Assembly (NCBI GenBank): GCA_006503535.1
Contig: QYRS01000009.1
Span: forward strand, 1 to 64,000
DNA length: 64,000 nt
Direction of reading: 5' to 3'
Source: Arthrinium phaeospermum
Taxonomy: Eukaryota > Ascomycota > Sordariomycetes > Amphisphaeriales > Apiosporaceae
Both the position numbers and the translations under genes were made by a program. The notes beneath the pieces are model-generated. The model ran no database searches and was not told the DNA's origin. It saw only the letters and a program-made list of their open reading frames with translations. Shown here piece by piece: positions 1 through 15,004 of this stretch (within the stretch, counting starts at the first letter, position 1; every line of letters begins with the position of its first letter).

Positions 1-102
1 CCCTAACCCTAACCCTAACCCTAAAACCCTAACCCTAACCCTAACCCTAACCCTAACCCTAACCCTAACCCTAACCCTAACCCTAACCCTAACCCTAACC
101 CT
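1..102. repeat. Telomere repeat array (CCCTAA)n, left chromosome end
   Basis: About 17 CCCTAA units read inward from base 1, so the G-rich TTAGGG strand is the bottom strand and this is a left chromosome end. One variant unit with two extra A lies near 19-28; the rest is regular. The array ends at 102 and passes into AT-rich sequence. TTAGGG is the usual telomere repeat of filamentous ascomycetes. Confidence 0.98.
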
Positions 103-1001
103 CCTCTACATTTCCTAGCGGTTAGCGATATTTCTTTAAAAAAATTATAAAAATAATAAATAATATTTTTTTTTAAAATAAATATATTATTAAAATATTA
201 TATTTTATTTTAAAATATAATATTTATTTTTTAATTATTATTATATATTTTTTATTTTAAAAATATTTATTTTTATTTTTTTTATTTATTTTTTTTAAAA
301 AAATATTTTTATTTTTTTCGTTTTCGAAATATTTTTTTTTATTTTCTTTATCTTCGATTTTTTTTTTTAATTTTCTTTATCTTTAAAATATTTTTTTTAA
401 TTTTCTTCGTTTTTAAATTTTTTTTTTTAATTTTCTTTATTTTCGAAATATTTTTTTAATTTTCTTCGTCTTCGAAATATTTTTTTAATTTTTTTCGTCT
501 TCGAAATATTTTTTTTTTTTTTTCGTTTTCGAAATATTTTTTTTAATTTTTTCGTTTTCGAAATATTTCTTTTATTTTTTTTATTTTCTTTATTTTTTAA
601 ATATTTTTTTTTATTTTTTTATTTTCGAAATTATTTTTTTTATTATTTTATAAATATTTTTTTTTTTTTATATTTACCTTTAAAATTTTTTTATTTCGAG
701 TATTATTATATAATAATTTAATTATATATCCGTTTTATTTTTTTAAATACGTTTTTTTTATAAATTTATTACCGTTTTAAAAAATTTATCGATAATTTAT
801 ATCGCGTTTTATTTTAAATAATAAATATACGGAACGATAATATTTTTTTTTAAAAGGAAGTTTTATAAATAATAATATAAAAAAATCGATAAATATTCCT
901 TTTAAATTATAATTTTTATTATATAAATTATTTAATTATCGTCTTCGTTTTATTTTTTTTACGTTATATATTACCCGTCGAGGAAATAATATCGCGAATA
1001 T
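103..1001. repeat. AT-rich subtelomere with degenerate ~40-bp minisatellite
   Basis: Almost pure A/T. Between about 300 and 660 a T-rich unit built on TTTTCGTTTTCGAAATATTT recurs every 35-45 bases with variable T runs. CG is the only dinucleotide that keeps many C and G, and CA/TG are nearly absent, as in RIP-saturated DNA. No gene is supported. Confidence 0.7.
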
Positions 1002-4000
1002 TTATTATAAACTTTATATAATATATTTTATATAACTCGTTTAATTTTTTCTCGATTATTTATTAATATTATCGGCTTCGATTTATTTATAATTAAATAA
1101 ATTATATTATTATATATAATTAATATTTATTATTAAAATATATAATATATATTATTTACGAATTCGTTATATAATAAACCGGAATCGTTTATTTATTTTT
1201 AATCGTTTTATTTTTTTATTATATTACGATTTATTATTAAATTATTTTTTAATATTATATTTAAAAAATAATAATCCGTTCCGTTTCGTTTAAGTTTAAT
1301 CGTTTTTTTTTTTTTACCCGATTTTTTTTTATATAATAAAGGTTATACGTTATTTTTTCGGGTTATATCGAATTTATATTAAATCGCCGTTTATTATTTA
1401 ATTTAAATAAATATAATAATAATTTTTAATTTTATTTATATAATTTAAATATTTTTATATTTAATAAAAATAATTTATAAAAATTAATTTATATAATTAT
1501 TAAAACGCGTTATAATAATACGGGATTTAAATTATTTTTTATTACGATCGGCCCGGTTATTTTTTTAAATAAAATTACGAAATATTCGAAGTATATTTAT
1601 ATAAAATATGTATTATATATCGATAAAATTTAAATTTAATATAAAAGTATTAATAATAATAATATACTTTTCGTTTTCGGTTTATTAATACCGTACGCCG
1701 AACTTTTTTTTTTTATTTTAATAATAATATAATAAATTAAATATTTAATCGCTTTTATTATAATTTTTATTTCGAAACGAATAAAATAATATATAATACG
1801 CGGCGGGGATAAAGTATTAATTACGGTAAAAACTTATTATATAATTTTAATAATTATATATTTTTTTTTTAATTTAAATAACGAAATAATAAAAATTTAT
1901 TTAAATAATATTATTTCGAAATATTTAAATTCGTTAAAAATTAATATTAATATTTCGAATAAAAACTAATATATTTTAAACGGTGAAAATTGTAATAAGG
2001 AAAAAAAAAAGAACTTTAAATTTAATTATTATACGATTAATTTTTTATTATAGCCGAAATCGATATAATTTATTTAATATTATATAAATTTTATTAAAAA
2101 CGATTTTATTTAATTATTAAAATATAATAAGTCGTTATATATATTATTAAAAAGTTTTAATAATAATCGATTTAAAAGTAATAAATACGATTTAAATTTT
2201 TTATATTTCATTATATAAATATATTTATAAAATAATATTATATATTTTATATCGTCGATAAAAATCCTTTTTAAAAGATATTAACGATATAATAATAATA
2301 ATAATATTTTCGATTAAATAAAAAACGGGGAATAAAAAAATAATATTTTTTTATTCTTTATTTCGGCGATATATAATATCGGATTTTATTTTTATATAAA
2401 ACCTTAAATTACGGCTTTTTATTAATTACGAAAACCGATATTAGGTTATTAAAATATAAATCGAAATATAGCGAGTATATTAATTCGGCGAAGGGTTTAA
2501 ATTTATTATATTATAATATTATTTTAAAGTTTTTTATATAGCTTTTTTATAAAATAATTATAATTAACGGTAAAAAGGAACGTTAATTATTAATATTAAT
2601 TAATATTAATTGTTTATTTTTATTTTTAATAAAATTTCGTAATTTAAAAAAGGGTATTATTTATATAAATATATTATGTCGTTCGTTTAAAAAGAATAGG
2701 CGGTTTAGCGGGTATATATCGCGATAAAGTTATTTTTTTTAAATTAAAATTTAAAGATAAGTTATTATATAATATTATCGATTTTTTAAATACTTTTTAA
2801 AAGAATTTTTAAAATATTATAATAATATATTAGTAATTATAAATATTTAGTTTTATTTTTATTTATTAAAAAAAAGCGGTTTTAAAGTTTCGGCGTATTT
2901 AGTTCCCGGTTTAAAATAGTTTTTACCTTTTTTTTATACGGCGGCTTTATTTTATATTAGCTTTTTTTTAAATAAGAAGTTATTTTAAAAAGAACTTTAA
3001 TTAATAAGTTTAAGATATATTTTTTAAAAAGGAAATATTAATTAAAGGTATTATATAAAAGCTATCTTAACTTTATTCGGTAAGTATTAATAAATAATTT
3101 TAATAATTTATTTCAATTAAGCTTTTTTATAATAAAAGGTTATAAAATAAATAAAGTTTTTAAAAATAAAAATATTTCGATAACCGTTATATAATATATT
3201 TCGATATTTTATATTAAGAATTTTCGAAACCCGGCCTAATTATTTTCCGATAAAATACATTAATAAAAAAAGTAATTTTTAAAACTAATTAATAAGGTTT
3301 TTATATCGCTTTAATTTCCGGGGTTAAATAATATTCTTATTAAATTACATCGTATATAAATCTTTTATTATTAAATATATTAAACGAGTTAATTTAATTC
3401 TATATAATTAATAAAATAGGTATTTTATAAATCGATTAAAAAATTATATTTTAGCCGGAAGTTAATTAAGTTATTTTAAACCCCGGCGAGAGATAAAAGG
3501 GGGAGGTTAGATTCGTTTTTAGTAAAAAAAAGGGATAATATTATATAACGGAGTTTACTTGTTATATTTTAAATAAATTAAATAAACTAATTTATAATAA
3601 ATAATACCTTATTATATATTATTTATTATTTGTTTTATTAAATATTTATCGACGACGGCGTTTTAAACGTTATATTTATATCGTAAGACCGGGCTTCGAA
3701 TATTTAATTTATTAACGAAAGGTTTAATTCGGCCGAAATAACGGTAAAATATTAAAATATTTTAATTTAAACGACGGAATATAAAAATAAAAACTTTTTA
3801 TTTTCCGTAAACTTTTTATTTTTCGTAATATACTTATTATACGACTATAAAAAGAGAAAAAAACGATTAATTTTAAAAACGACGGAATATATATAAATAT
3901 ATTTATAAAAAATAATTAGTTTATAATTTCTTCGGTAATTTAGAAATTAAAAATATTTAATATATTAAATAAAATATTATTATACGGCGATTTATTAAAT

Positions 4001-7000
4001 ATATAATTAAAAAAAAAAAAAAAGAGGGTTAAATAAAATATATTAAGATTAGAATACGCCGTATTTAATATCGATGCCGAATTCGACTTAAAAAAGACTT
4101 TAATGTTATCGAAAGCGATTTATTAAATAAAAGTAAACGAAAATAAAAGTATAACCTCGTTTTTTTATATTTATATATAAAGAAATAATCGATAACTTAT
4201 TTTTATATATTAATATAAAAATTTTAAATAATATCTTTTATTAAACTGAAAAAGGGGGTATTTAGCTTTTAGTTTTAATTACGTTAATAAAAAAAGAATA
4301 GTATAATCGATAAAACGGAGCTTAGAATTAATATACTTTAGGCTCGTTATATAATACGATTAATATTTCGATATATTTTATAATTCCCGGCTATTAAAAA
4401 AGTTAGAATTAAAAAGTTACCTTTCGATTAATTTTAAATTAATTTTTATATAAAAACGGATATAATTATACCTTCGAAAATATATAACTTAACCGATTTG
4501 AATTAATTATAAATTTGGTTTGTATTTATACTTTATATTAATAATAAACCTTATTATATATGTAAACTTAGTAATTTAGGCTCGAAAGGTTTCGAAGATA
4601 GTATTTTATATCGAAACCGGAGCCGAAACGGTTAAGGTTATTTCGAAATAAAAATTCTCGAACCGGCCGGGAAAAAAACGTTAATAATAAACTTCGGTCC
4701 GTTATAACCGATATTATATATAGTCCCGCTTAACTATTTAAAATTGAATATTACCCCTCTTTTTTTAATAATTTTTTTAATTATATTTTATATGGTAATA
4801 TTTTTAAATCGATTTAATATAAATATAAATATAAAGGTATTCGATATAAGTATAGCCGTTAATTTAAAAAGGGCCGAAAACGGAAAAAAAGAGGAAAATA
4901 AAAAAGGATTAAAGAAAAATAAAAAATTAAATTAATAAATAAACGCTATTAAGATTTAACGTATAATATATTTAATATTTTTTTTAATAAAAATAAGTAT
5001 TAATCGATATTTTATATATAAATAAATTATTATTTCGTTTATAAAATAAACATATTAATATATTGTATAAATAAAAACGTAATATTTTTTTAAAAAAATA
5101 AATAAATTTATAATAAAATAAATAAAAAAGAGATAAAAAAAAAAAAAAAAGAAAAAGAAAAAAATAAGCGTCGTATAACGATATTTATAATATTAAATTA
5201 CGATTTATTATAAAAAATACCTTATAAAATCTTAATCTATTTTTATAAAATATATAAAATTTTAATCTACTTTTATAAAATATATAAAATCTTAATCTAT
5301 TTTTATAAAGCTGTATAAATATAAAATCCTAATTCAATTTTACTTTAAATTTTTAAATCCTATAATATCTCTTAAAATACTAATTAAGTTCTATATTATC
5401 GTATAATAACTTATAAATTTATATATATTATCGCCGTCCCGAATAATATCGATAGTTTATTAAAATTAACGCTAAATCCGATTTTTTTATACCGGAATTA
5501 AACTTTTAATATTATAAAAATTATAATTAATTAGCCGACTTTCTTTTTAATATATAATATATTTTATTATATAATAACTTATTTATAATATTTAATATAT
5601 TATTAATACCGCCGCTATTTTTAAAAAATATCGGCGGTACCGCGAAACTTAACTTATCCTAAATTACCGGTATTATAAAGGTTATAATCGGTTAATTAAA
5701 TATACTATTAAATATATTTACTCTTCGCCGTATAATAATTTATTTATAATATCTAATATATTTATTAATATCGCCGTTATTTTTAAAAAATATCGGTAAT
5801 ATCGCGAAGCTTAACCCGTCTTAAATCGCCGATATCGCCGATATTATAATTAATTAATTAAATATATTATTAAATATATTTACTTTTTATTATATAATAT
5901 ATTTAATTAATTTACCTTTTTTATTTAATTTATTAATTAATATTTTATTAAACGGAATAACTTTTATATAATAACTTTTTAATAATACGGTAAGTACGCT
6001 ATATTAATAAAATATATTATTGAAAATCTATTTAATTTATATACTTTTTTTTTAATATAATAAATATATTAATTTTAATATTTTTTTTAGCCGATTTAAT
6101 AAATATTAAAAATCAATTTTCGCGTTATTATAATAATTTAATTAGTTAATTATTTATATATATTAATTATTAATCGATTCACCTTTTATTATTAATTTTT
6201 TTCTATATTAATTTTTTTCGTATTAATTATCCCTTATATACTAGCTTTAAATTCTTAATTTTTTAATTTCTTTATTATTATTATTACTATTATTATTAAA
6301 ATATATATAATTCTTTATTATTATATTTAATATTTCTAATTTTATATTCTTATTATTACTTTAGTTCCCTCGTTAAATTCCTCGTCGAATCCTTTATTAA
6401 ACCTAATTAATACCGCTTTTTAATTAATTTTTTATCCGATTACTTATATAATAGCTAATTACTTAAAAAATATATTATTTACCTTTTCTCGCTATTATAT
6501 TCAATTTAATTATTTATTTACTAAATTTATTATTATTATATTTTATTAAATTATTTAATTATAATATCTATCGCTTACCTTCTTTATCACTATACCTTAT
6601 CCATCTCTTATACGGCGATTATTTACTTTATATTTTATTACTTATTTTCTATACTTATTTTTTACTATTATTCTTTTTCCTAATTATCTAATCTCGAAAT
6701 CTACTTCTTATTATTATTAATAAATAAATAAAGTAACGCCGTCGATATAACCGTATAATAATTATAATAACTCGATATTAATAGGTCGCTTAATAAATAT
6801 CGATTAATTAAAATTAATTAATTAATTAAAATTATAATATCGATTCGAACGTCATCCTTGCGGGCGTCGATTAATTAATTATAAATATTTTATTTTATTT
6901 CTAATATTATTTAACCTATTATACAATTAATACTTAATATATTTAATTTATACCTCCGCTTTTTATTAATAATAATTAAGCTTATCCTAATATTATAATT

Positions 7001-8195
7001 ACCCTTTTTAAAAATTAAAGTTTTTTTATAATTTTTTTATTAAATAGTAATAATTAAAGCGTTTTTATTATAATAACTTTTAATATATAGTCTTCACTTT
7101 ACTCAGCTTTAATATATTAATTATATAACGGTTTATATTAGTAGATTAAATTTTATTTATTTATTTAAGTTATATTAATAGCTTATTAATTATTAATTAT
7201 AATTAATTTTAAAATTTATTTTACGCGAAATATTAACGATAAATAATCCTTAACGGCGATTTTATAAACCCGTTTTATATTATATATAATTATTAAGTTA
7301 TTTTAACGGGTATTATATTAATTATAAATAAGTCGATTATACTACGAAATATATAAAAACGGATATTAATATAAATAAATAAAATAATAGTAATTATAAT
7401 AATAATTATAATAATATTATTTAAGCGGCTTCGATATTATTAAGAAATATTAAAAACCCGATTAATTTAAATTAATAGATTAAAATTATATAATAGGTTT
7501 ATATAATAAAATAGTTATAATAATTTCGATAATAGCCGATGAACTATATTTAAATAAATAATATTTATTTTAATTCCTTTTATTTATTTTTTTTTAATAA
7601 TATTATTATATAATAAATATTATAAAATAAATATATAATACGTAATTAATTTGAAGAGTAGTTTAGTATTTAGATATTAAAAACTTATTTTAATTATATC
7701 CGATATTCTTTTTTTATAAATTTAATTATAACGGAGATTTTATAAGTACCTGAGATTTTATATTTATAAATTTCCGATTTTAACGTTATATAATAGAAAT
7801 CGAATTTATAAAACTTTAATTAAATTTTATATATTTATTTTATATTAATTTTATTATTTTATAACTTTTTATTTAAAAATATAAAACTTACGAAGTTTAT
7901 ATAATATAATAATAAATACGCTTTTCGAAAGAAAGGAAATTTAGGTTTAAATTTTAATATAAGCGTTTTTTTTTTTAAATATTTTAAATTTTTAATTTTA
8001 GCGTTATATAATAAGTATCGAATTTATAAAACCTTAATTAAATTTTATAAATATTATAAAATTATATTATTATTTCGGTATAGAATCCTATTCTTATTCC
8101 GGTATGGAATCCTACCCCTACTTTTCCGGCTGCCCTACGCCGCACGGATAAAATTTATAAAATCGTATAACGATTCTAAGTATATTATAATAAAA
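1002..8195. mobile_element. RIP-degraded ~7.2 kb repeat, copy A (probably a former transposable element)
   Basis: This segment aligns along its length with 8196-15000 in the same orientation. The copies differ mostly by transitions; at the left end, for example, bases near 8196-8235 read CCCGCCGTAAACCTCG where copy A near 1003-1040 reads TTTATTATAAACTTTA. That is the CpA-to-TpA pattern of RIP. Frames are closed by TAA/TAG everywhere and no gene survives. The size and duplication suit a transposable element or a subtelomeric helicase-type element, but no protein motif could be read through the mutations. Copy A also has an internal ~165-bp tandem duplication (5565-5890) and an extra ~200 bp near its right end, both missing from copy B. 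Confidence 0.85.
5565..5890. repeat. ~165-bp tandem duplication inside copy A
   Basis: Two adjacent units each hold ATAATTTATTTATAATAT-like sequence followed by a TTTTTAAAAAATATCGG segment and a TTAAATATATT tail. Copy B has one unit (about 12765-12915). Just before it (about 5220-5320) a ~31-bp unit (TAAAATCTTAATCTATTTTTA) repeats three times, and this is present in both copies. Confidence 0.65.
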
Positions 8196-11100
8196 TACCC
8201 GCCGTAAACCTCGTATAATATACCCCGTACGGCTCGTTTAATTTTTTCTCGATTATTTATTAATATTATCGACCCTAATTTATTATAATTAAATAAATTA
8301 TATTATTATATAATTAATATTTATTATTAAAATATATAATATATATTATTTATAAACTTATTATATAATAAATCGGAATCGTTTTATTTACTTTTAATTA
8401 TTTTATTTTTTTATTATATTACAGTTTATTATTAAATTATCTTTTAATATTATACCCAAAAAATAATAATTTATTTTGTTTTATTTAAATTCGGCCGTTT
8501 TTTTTTTTTTACTCGATCTTTTTTTATACGATAAAAATTATACGTTATTTTTTTTAAATTGTATTAAATTTATATTAAATCGTTATTTATTATTTAATTT
8601 AAATAAATATAATAATAATTCCTAATTTTATTTATATAATTTTAAATATTTTTATATTCGATAAAAATAATTTATAAAAATTAATTTATATAATTATTAA
8701 AACGCGTTATAATAATACGAAACTTAAACCGTTTTTTATTATAACTGGCCCGGCCGTTTTTTTAAATAAAATTACGAAATATTTAAAATATATTTATATA
8801 AAATATATTATATATTAATAAAATTTAAACTTAATATAAAAATATTAATAATAATAATATATTTTTTATTTTTAATTTATCGATATTATATACTAAATTT
8901 TTTTTTTTTTATCCTGATAACGATATAATAAATTAAATATTTAATCGTTTTCGTTATAGTTTTTATTTTAAAACGAGTAAAATAATATATAATAATATAC
9001 AACGAAAACGAAATATTAATTATAATAAAAATTTATTATATAATTTTAATAATTATATATTTTTTTTTTTAATTTAAATAACGAAATAATAAAAATTTAC
9101 TCGAACAATATTATTTTGGAATATTTAAATTCGTTAAAAATCGATATCGATATTTTAAATAAAAACCGATATATTTTAAACGATAAAAGTTATAATAAAA
9201 AAAAAAAAAAAAACCCCGAATTTAATTATTATATAATTAATTTTTTATAATTATAATTAAAACCGATATAATTTATTTAATATTATATAAATTTTATTGA
9301 AAATAACCTTATTTAATTACCGAAATATAATGAACTGTTATATATATTATTAAAAAGTTTTAATAATAATTAATTTAAAAGTAATAAATATAATTTAAAT
9401 TTTTTATATTTCGTCGTATAAATATATTTATGAAATAATACTGTATATTTTATACCGTTAATAAAAGTTTTTTTTAAAAAATATTAATGATATAATAACG
9501 ATAATAATATTTTTAATTAAATAAAAAACGAAAAATAAAAAAGTAATATTTTTTTTATTTTTTATTTTAGCGATATATAATATTAAATTTTATTTTCGTA
9601 TAAAACTTTAAATTATAACTTTTTATTAATTATAGAAACCGGTATTAAATTATTAAAATATAAATCGGAATATAATAAATATATTAATTCAATAAAAAAT
9701 TTAAATCTATTATATATATATTATTTTAAAACTTTTTATACGGCCCTTTTATAAAATAATTATAATTAATAATAAAAAAAAATATTAATTATTAATATTA
9801 ATTAATATTAATTATCCGTTCCTATTTTTAATAAAACTTTATAATTTAAAAAAGGATATTATTTATATAAATATATATTATATCGTTTATTTAAAAAAAA
9901 TAAGTAACTTAATAAATATATACCGCGATAAAATTATCCTTTTTTAAATTAAAATCCGAAAATAAATTATCGTATAATATTATCGATTTTTTAAATACCC
10001 TTTAAAAAAATTCCCGAAATATTGTAATAATAATATATCGATAATTATAAATATTTAATTTTACTTTTATTTATTAAAAAAAGCGGCTTCGAAACTTCGA
10101 TATATTCGGTTCCCGATTTAAAATAATTCTCCGCCCTCTTTTATACGACGGCCTTATTTCGTATTAACTCTTTCCCGAATAAAAAATTACTCCGAAAAAA
10201 ACCTCGATCGATAAATTTAAAATATATTTTTAAAAAAAAAAATATTAATTAAAAATATCGTATAAAAACTATTTTAATTTTATTTAATAAATATTAATAA
10301 ATAATTTTAATAATTTATTTCGATTAAACCCTTTTATAATAAAAAATTATAAAATAAATAAAGTTTTTAAAAATAAAAATATTTTAATAACCGTTATACG
10401 ATATATTCCGATACTTTATATTAAAAACTTTTAAAACTCGACCCGATTACTTTTTAATAAAATATATTAATAAAAAAAATAATTTTTAAAACCGATTAAC
10501 GAAATCTTTATATCGTTTTAATTTTTAAAATTAAATAATATTTTTATTAAACCACGCCGTATATAAATTTTTTATTATTAAATATATTAAACGAATTAAT
10601 TTAATCTTATATAATTAATAAAATAAATATTCCGCGAATCGATTAAAAAATTATATTCCGGCCGGAAATCGATTAAATCGTCCTAAACCTTAACGAAAAA
10701 TAAAAAAGAAAAATCGAATTTATTCTCAATAAAAAAAAAAAATAATATTATATAACGGAGCTTATTTATTATATTTTAAATAAATTAAATAAATTAATTT
10801 ATAATAAATAATACTTTATTATATATTATTTATTACTTATCTTATTAAATATTTATTAACGATAACGTTTTAAACGTTATATTTATATTATAAAACCGAG
10901 CTTTAAATATTTAATTTACCGACGAAAAATCCGATTCGGCTAAAATAACGGTAAAATATCGAAATATTTTAATTCGGATAACGGAATATAAAAACGAAAA
11001 TTTTTTATCCTTTATAAACTTTTTATTCTCTGTAATATATTTATCGTATAACTATAAAAAAAAAAAAAACGATTAATTTTAAAAACGACGAAATATATAA

Positions 11101-14100
11101 ATATATTTATAAAAAAATAATTAATTTATAATTTCTTTAATAATTTAAAAATCGAAAATATTTAATATATTAAATAAAATATTATTATATAACGATTTAT
11201 TAAATATATAATTAAAAAAAAAAAAAAAAATTAAATAAAATATATCGAGGTCGAAATATACCGTATTCGATATCGATACCGAATTCGATTCGAAAAAAAC
11301 CTTAACGTTATTAAAAACGATTTATTAAATAAAAATAAACGAAAATAAAAATATAACCTTATTCTTTTATATTTATATAAAAAAAATAACCGATAACTTA
11401 TTTTTATACGTTAATATAAAAATTTTAAATAATATTTTTATTAAATTAAAAAAAAAGATATTTAATTTTTAATTTTAATTACGTTAATAAAAAAAAAATA
11501 ATACGATCGATAAAATGAAGTTTGAAATTAATATATTTTAAATTTATTATATAATATAATCGATATTTCGATATATATTTTATAATTTTTAATTATTAAA
11601 AAAATCGAAATCGAGAAATTACCTTTCGGCTAGTTTTAAATTAATTTTTATATAAAAACGGATATAATTATATTTTTAAAAATATATAATTTAATCAATT
11701 TAAATTAATTATAGATTCGGTTTATATTTATATTTTATATTAATAATAAACCTTATTGTATATATAAATTCGATAATTTAAACTCAAAAAGTTTTAAAAA
11801 CGATATTTTATATTAAAACCGAAATCGAAACGGCCGAGGTTATTTTAAAATAAAAATTTCTAAATTAGCCGAAAAAAAAGCGTTAATAATAAACTTTAAT
11901 CCGTTACGGCCGATATTATATACAGTTTTATTTAACTATTTAAAATTAAACGTTACCCTTTTTTTTTTAATAATTTTCTTAATTATATTTTATACGATAA
12001 TATTTTTAAATCGATTTAATATAAATATAAATATAAAAATATTCGATATAAATATAACCGTCGATTCGAAAAAAGCTAAAAAAAAAAAAAAAAAATAAAA
12101 TAAAAAAAAGCCGAAGAAAAATAAAAAAATCGAATTAACGAATAAATATTATTAAAACTTAATATATAACGTATTTAATATTTTTTTAATAAAAATAAAT
12201 ATTAATTAATATTTTATATATAAATAAACTATTATTTCATTTATAAAATAAACATATTAATATATTATATAAATAAAAATATAATATTTCTTTAAAAAAA
12301 TAAATAAATTTATAATAAAATAAATAAAAAAAAAATAAAAAAAAAAAAAAAAAAAAAAAAAAGAAATAAGCGTTATATAGCGGTATTTATAATATTAAAT
12401 TACGATCTATTATAAAAAATACTTTATAAAATCTTAATTTATTTTTATAAAATATATAAAATTTTAATTTATTTTTATAAAATATATAAAATTTTAATTT
12501 ATTTTTATAAGGCCGTATAAATATAAAATTTTAATCCGATTTTACTTTAAATTTTTAAATCTTATAATATCTTTTAAAATATTAATTAAATTCTATATTA
12601 TTATATAATAACTTATAAATTTATATATATTATTATTTTAAATAATATTAATAATTTATTAAAATTAACGTTAAATTTAACTTTTTATACTGAAATTAAA
12701 CTTTTAACGTTATAAAAATTATAATTAATTAACTAATTCTTTTTTAATATATAATATATTTTATCGTATAATAACTTATTTATAATATTTAATATATTTA
12801 TTAATATCGCCACTATTTTTAAAAAATATCGACGATATCATAAAATTTAATTCGTTCTAAATTATCGATACCGCCGATATTATAATTAATTAACCAAATA
12901 TATTATTAAATATATTTATTTCTTATTATACAATATATTTAATTAATTTACTTTTTTTATTTAATTTATTAATTAATATTTTATTAAATAAAATAACCCT
13001 TTATATAATAACTTTTTAATAATATAATAAATATATTATATTAATAAAAATATATTATTAGAAATTTATTTAATTTATACGTTCTTTCTTTTAATATAAT
13101 AAATACGTTAATTTTAATACTTTTTTTAATCGATTTAATAAGTATTAAAAATTAACTTTCGCGTTATTATAATAATTTAATTAATTAATTACTTACATAT
13201 ATTAATTATTAATCGATTTACTTTTTATTATTAACTTTTTTTCTATATTAATTCCTTTTTATATTAATTATTCTTTATACGTTAACTTTAAATTCTTAAC
13301 CTTTTAATTTTTCTTATTATTATTATTATTATTATTAAATATATAATTTTTTATTATTATATTTAATATTTTCGATTTATATTTTTATTATTATTTTAAT
13401 TTTTTTATTAAATCTTTTATCGAATTTTTCATTAAATTTAATTAATACCGCCTTTTAATTAATTGTTTTATTTAATTATTTATATAGCAGTTAATTATTT
13501 AAAAAATATATTATTTATTTTTTTCCATTATTATATCCGATCTAATTACTTATTTATTAAGTTTATTATTATTATATTTATTAAATTATTTAATTATAAT
13601 ACTTATTACTTACCTTTTTTATTATACCTTATTTATTTTTTATACGGCGATTATTTATTTTATATTTTATTATTTATTTTTTATATTTACTTTTTATTAT
13701 TATTCCTTTTCTCGATTATTTAATTTTAAAATTTATTTCCTATTATTATTAATAAATAAATAAAATAATATTATTAATATAACCGTATAATAATTATAAT
13801 AGTTTAATATTAATAAATTATTTAATAAATATCGGTTAATTAAAATTAATTAATTAATTAAAATTATAATATTAATTTAAATATTATCCCTATAAGCGCC
13901 GATTAATTAATTATAAATATCTTATCTTATTTTTAATATTATTTAATTTATTATATAATTAATACTTAATATATTAATTTATACCTCCGCTTCCTATTAA
14001 TAATAATTAAGTTTATTTTAATATCGCGATTACTTTTTTAAAAATTAAAATTTTTTTATAATTTTCTTTATTAAATAATAATAATTAAAACGTTTTTATT

Positions 14101-15000
14101 ATAATAATTTTTAATATATAATCCTCGCTTTATTCGGTTTTAATATATTAATTATATAACGATTTATATTAACGAATTAAATCCTATTTACCCACTTAAA
14201 TTATATTAATAATTTATTAATCGCTAATCGTAATTAATTTTAAAATCTGCTTTATGTAAAATATTAATAATAAATAACTTTTAATAATAATTTCGTAAAT
14301 TTATTTTTATATTATATAATTATTAAGCTATTTTGGTAAATATTATATTAATTATAAATAAATTAATTATATTAAAAATATATAAAAATAAATATTAATA
14401 TAAATAAATAAAATAATAATAATTATAATAATAATTATAATAATATTATTTAAACGGCTTTGACGTTATTAAGAAATATTAAAAATTTAATTAATTTAAA
14501 TTAATAAATTAAAATTATATAATAAGCTTATATAATAAAATAATTATAATAATTTTAATAATAATCGATAAACTGTATTTAAATAAATAATACCTATTTT
14601 AATTCCTTTTATTTATTTTTTTTTAATAATATCGTTATATAATAAATATTATAAAATAAATATATAATATATAATTAATTTAAAAAATAATTTAATATTT
14701 AAATATTAAAAGTTTATTTTAATTATATTTAATATTTTTCCTTTATAAATTTAATTATAACGGAAATCTTATAAATATTTAAAATCCTATATTTATAAAT
14801 CTTCGATTTTAACGTTATATAATAAAAATCGGATCTATAAAACCTTAATTAAATTCTATAAATATTATAAAATCGTATTACGATTCTTATATAAAATTTT
14901 ATTCCTATTCCGGTATAAAATCTTACCTTTATTATTCCGATTACTTTACGTCGTATGAATATATTTTATAAAATCGTATAACGATTCTAAATATATTATA
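8196..15000. mobile_element. RIP-degraded ~6.8 kb repeat, copy B
   Basis: Direct repeat of copy A, starting where copy A ends. Both copies end with TAAAATCGTATAACGATTCTA followed by an AT-rich tail (about 8170 and 14970). Which copy keeps the ancestral C/G varies site by site, so both were mutated independently after duplication. The longest open frames (such as 13463-13723) are strings of Phe, Leu, Ile and Tyr codons made by AT bias and are not genes. Confidence 0.85.
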
Positions 15001-15004
15001 TAGT

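Noticed and set aside
4744..4935. 63-codon frame in AT-rich DNA
   Set aside because: Lies inside RIP-saturated repeat copy A; the corresponding frame in copy B is broken, and the residues follow AT bias.
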